DNA of 5,770 bases from an uncultured Eubacteriales bacterium. GTDB lineage: Bacteria > Bacillota > Clostridia > UMGS1883. Shown here one piece after another: positions 5,538 through 5,770 of the stretch. Under the pieces are notes generated by a model. It had not been told where the DNA came from. It did no database searches and was given only the letters and a program-made list of their open reading frames with translations. The first letter of the stretch is position 1, and every line of letters begins with the position of its first letter. A program made the position numbers and the translations under genes. The stretch spans positions 1 to 5,770 of the forward strand of contig CAJJUC010000150.1 of NCBI GenBank assembly GCA_905195005.1, written 5' to 3'.

Positions 5538-5770
5538 TGCAAAAAGCAATGACGATGTAATGACGCTGTTCGGCAGCTTTGACGAAAATGTGAAGCTTAT
5601 CGAACGCGAAACGGGTGTGCGCATTGTGCCGCAGGACACAACGCTGCGCATTATAGGGGACAATGCCGAAAAAGCGTACGAGGTTATCCGCCGCCTGATT
5701 CAGCTCCCGGTAACTCAACTGTCGCTCGCCGTCGATAACCGCGATGCTGTCACTCGCAGCGTGGCGAGTC
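5521..5770 (+). CDS. phoH: PhoH-family ATPase, N-terminal fragment (3' end replaced by foreign-looking sequence)
   Basis: The ATG at 5521 follows GGAGGA (5510-5515) by five bases and overlaps the yqfD end by 17 bp, the arrangement expected of the yqfD-phoH neighbourhood. The first 53 codons fit the PhoH N-terminal region: LFGSFDENVKLIERETGVRIV (residues 16-36) is the family hallmark, then LRIIGDNAEKAYEVIRRL. PhoH proteins are about 320 residues with a P-loop ATPase domain after about residue 120; that domain is outside the window, so only the KH-like N-terminal part is seen. PhoH is a cytosolic nucleotide-binding protein, probably RNA-related, with unsettled function. The frame stays open to the window edge, but from about 5680 onward the translation (QLPVTQLSLAV...) no longer resembles PhoH. 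It is antisense to an EntE-like reading. Only 5521 to about 5680-5700 should be trusted as phoH. Confidence 0.85.
   Translation, partial: MEKTYDAKSNDDVMTLFGSFDENVKLIERETGVRIVPQDTTLRIIGDNAEKAYEVIRRLIQLPVTQLSLAVDNRDAVTRSVAS
5680..5769 (-). other. entE: Fragment matching enterobacterial EntE (2,3-dihydroxybenzoate-AMP ligase); probable chimeric contig end
   Basis: The minus strand, read from 5769, gives 30 codons without a stop: TRHAASDSIAVIDGERQLS, then YRELNQAADNL. From memory this agrees at every position with E. coli EntE at about residues 32-61, the start of the adenylation domain of the enterobactin pathway enzyme that activates 2,3-dihydroxybenzoate. The next codon (GTA, Val, 5679-5677) departs from the Ala I expect there, and beyond it the minus-strand reading has no adenylation-domain features. 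So the match stops near 5680, where the opposite strand becomes convincing PhoH. A near-exact enterobacterial stretch inside a clostridial phoH gene, in the opposite direction and ending at the window edge, is best explained by chimeric assembly or contamination. The exact junction is blurred between about 5678 and 5700. Confidence 0.75.

Noticed and set aside
5455..5718. Long minus-strand open frame opposite the yqfD end and phoH as a real gene.
   Set aside because: Only its first dozen or so codons carry adenylation-domain sequence, from the presumed chimeric end; the rest is the complement of phoH and yqfD coding sequence with no family features.
1..5770. Search for a novel mobile, defence, CRISPR or RNA-based system.
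   Set aside because: Nearly every base is in recognisable housekeeping or sporulation genes; I saw no direct-repeat array, transposase, toxin-antitoxin pair, tRNA, rRNA or riboswitch-like leader.

Overview
The window looks like a chromosomal segment of a spore-forming, anaerobic-type Firmicute, most likely class Clostridia (an Oscillospirales/Ruminococcaceae-like gut lineage is my best guess, not proven). The basis is three sporulation genes (yqfC, yqfD, ylbJ), a phoH start directly after yqfD, clear GAGG-type ribosome binding sites, tight gene packing and roughly balanced GC. The incomplete genes at both ends and the foreign-looking right end suggest a metagenome contig fragment.

Left block (1-3057, + strand): the C-terminal third of glycerol-3-phosphate dehydrogenase (gpsA), then two FAD-dependent oxidoreductases from different families, an HI0933/BaiN-type flavoprotein overlapping gpsA by 4 bp and a COG2509-type dehydrogenase 31 bp further on. 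The spacing suggests one transcription unit. gpsA supplies glycerol 3-phosphate for phospholipid synthesis. The substrates of the two flavoproteins cannot be read from sequence.

Middle block (2996-4266, - strand): a yqfC-ylbJ pair transcribed leftward. The ylbJ stop codon lies inside the 3' end of the COG2509 gene, so the two converge with a 62-bp antisense overlap and no intergenic terminator.

Right block (4347-5770, + strand): yqfD (spoIV-type sporulation membrane protein) overlapping phoH by 17 bp. yqfC and yqfD are divergent across a short gap. That gap carries a perfect match to the sigma-E -10 consensus (CATACAAT) facing yqfD and a fair sigma-E-like promoter facing yqfC, interleaved in about 31 bp. 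In Bacillus and most Clostridia I know of, yqfC-yqfD-phoH is collinear, so here yqfC has been flipped and joined to ylbJ. The likely logic is mother-cell co-expression of YqfC, YqfD and YlbJ.

The last ~91 bp (5680-5770) do not look like phoH. On the minus strand they translate to a stretch that I recognise as enterobacterial EntE (2,3-dihydroxybenzoate-AMP ligase, about residues 32-61). The simplest reading is a chimeric contig end. I found no RNA genes, CRISPR array, insertion sequence or novel defence or mobile system. The window is mostly housekeeping and sporulation genes, and the most notable points are the yqfC rearrangement, the shared promoter region and the chimeric end.
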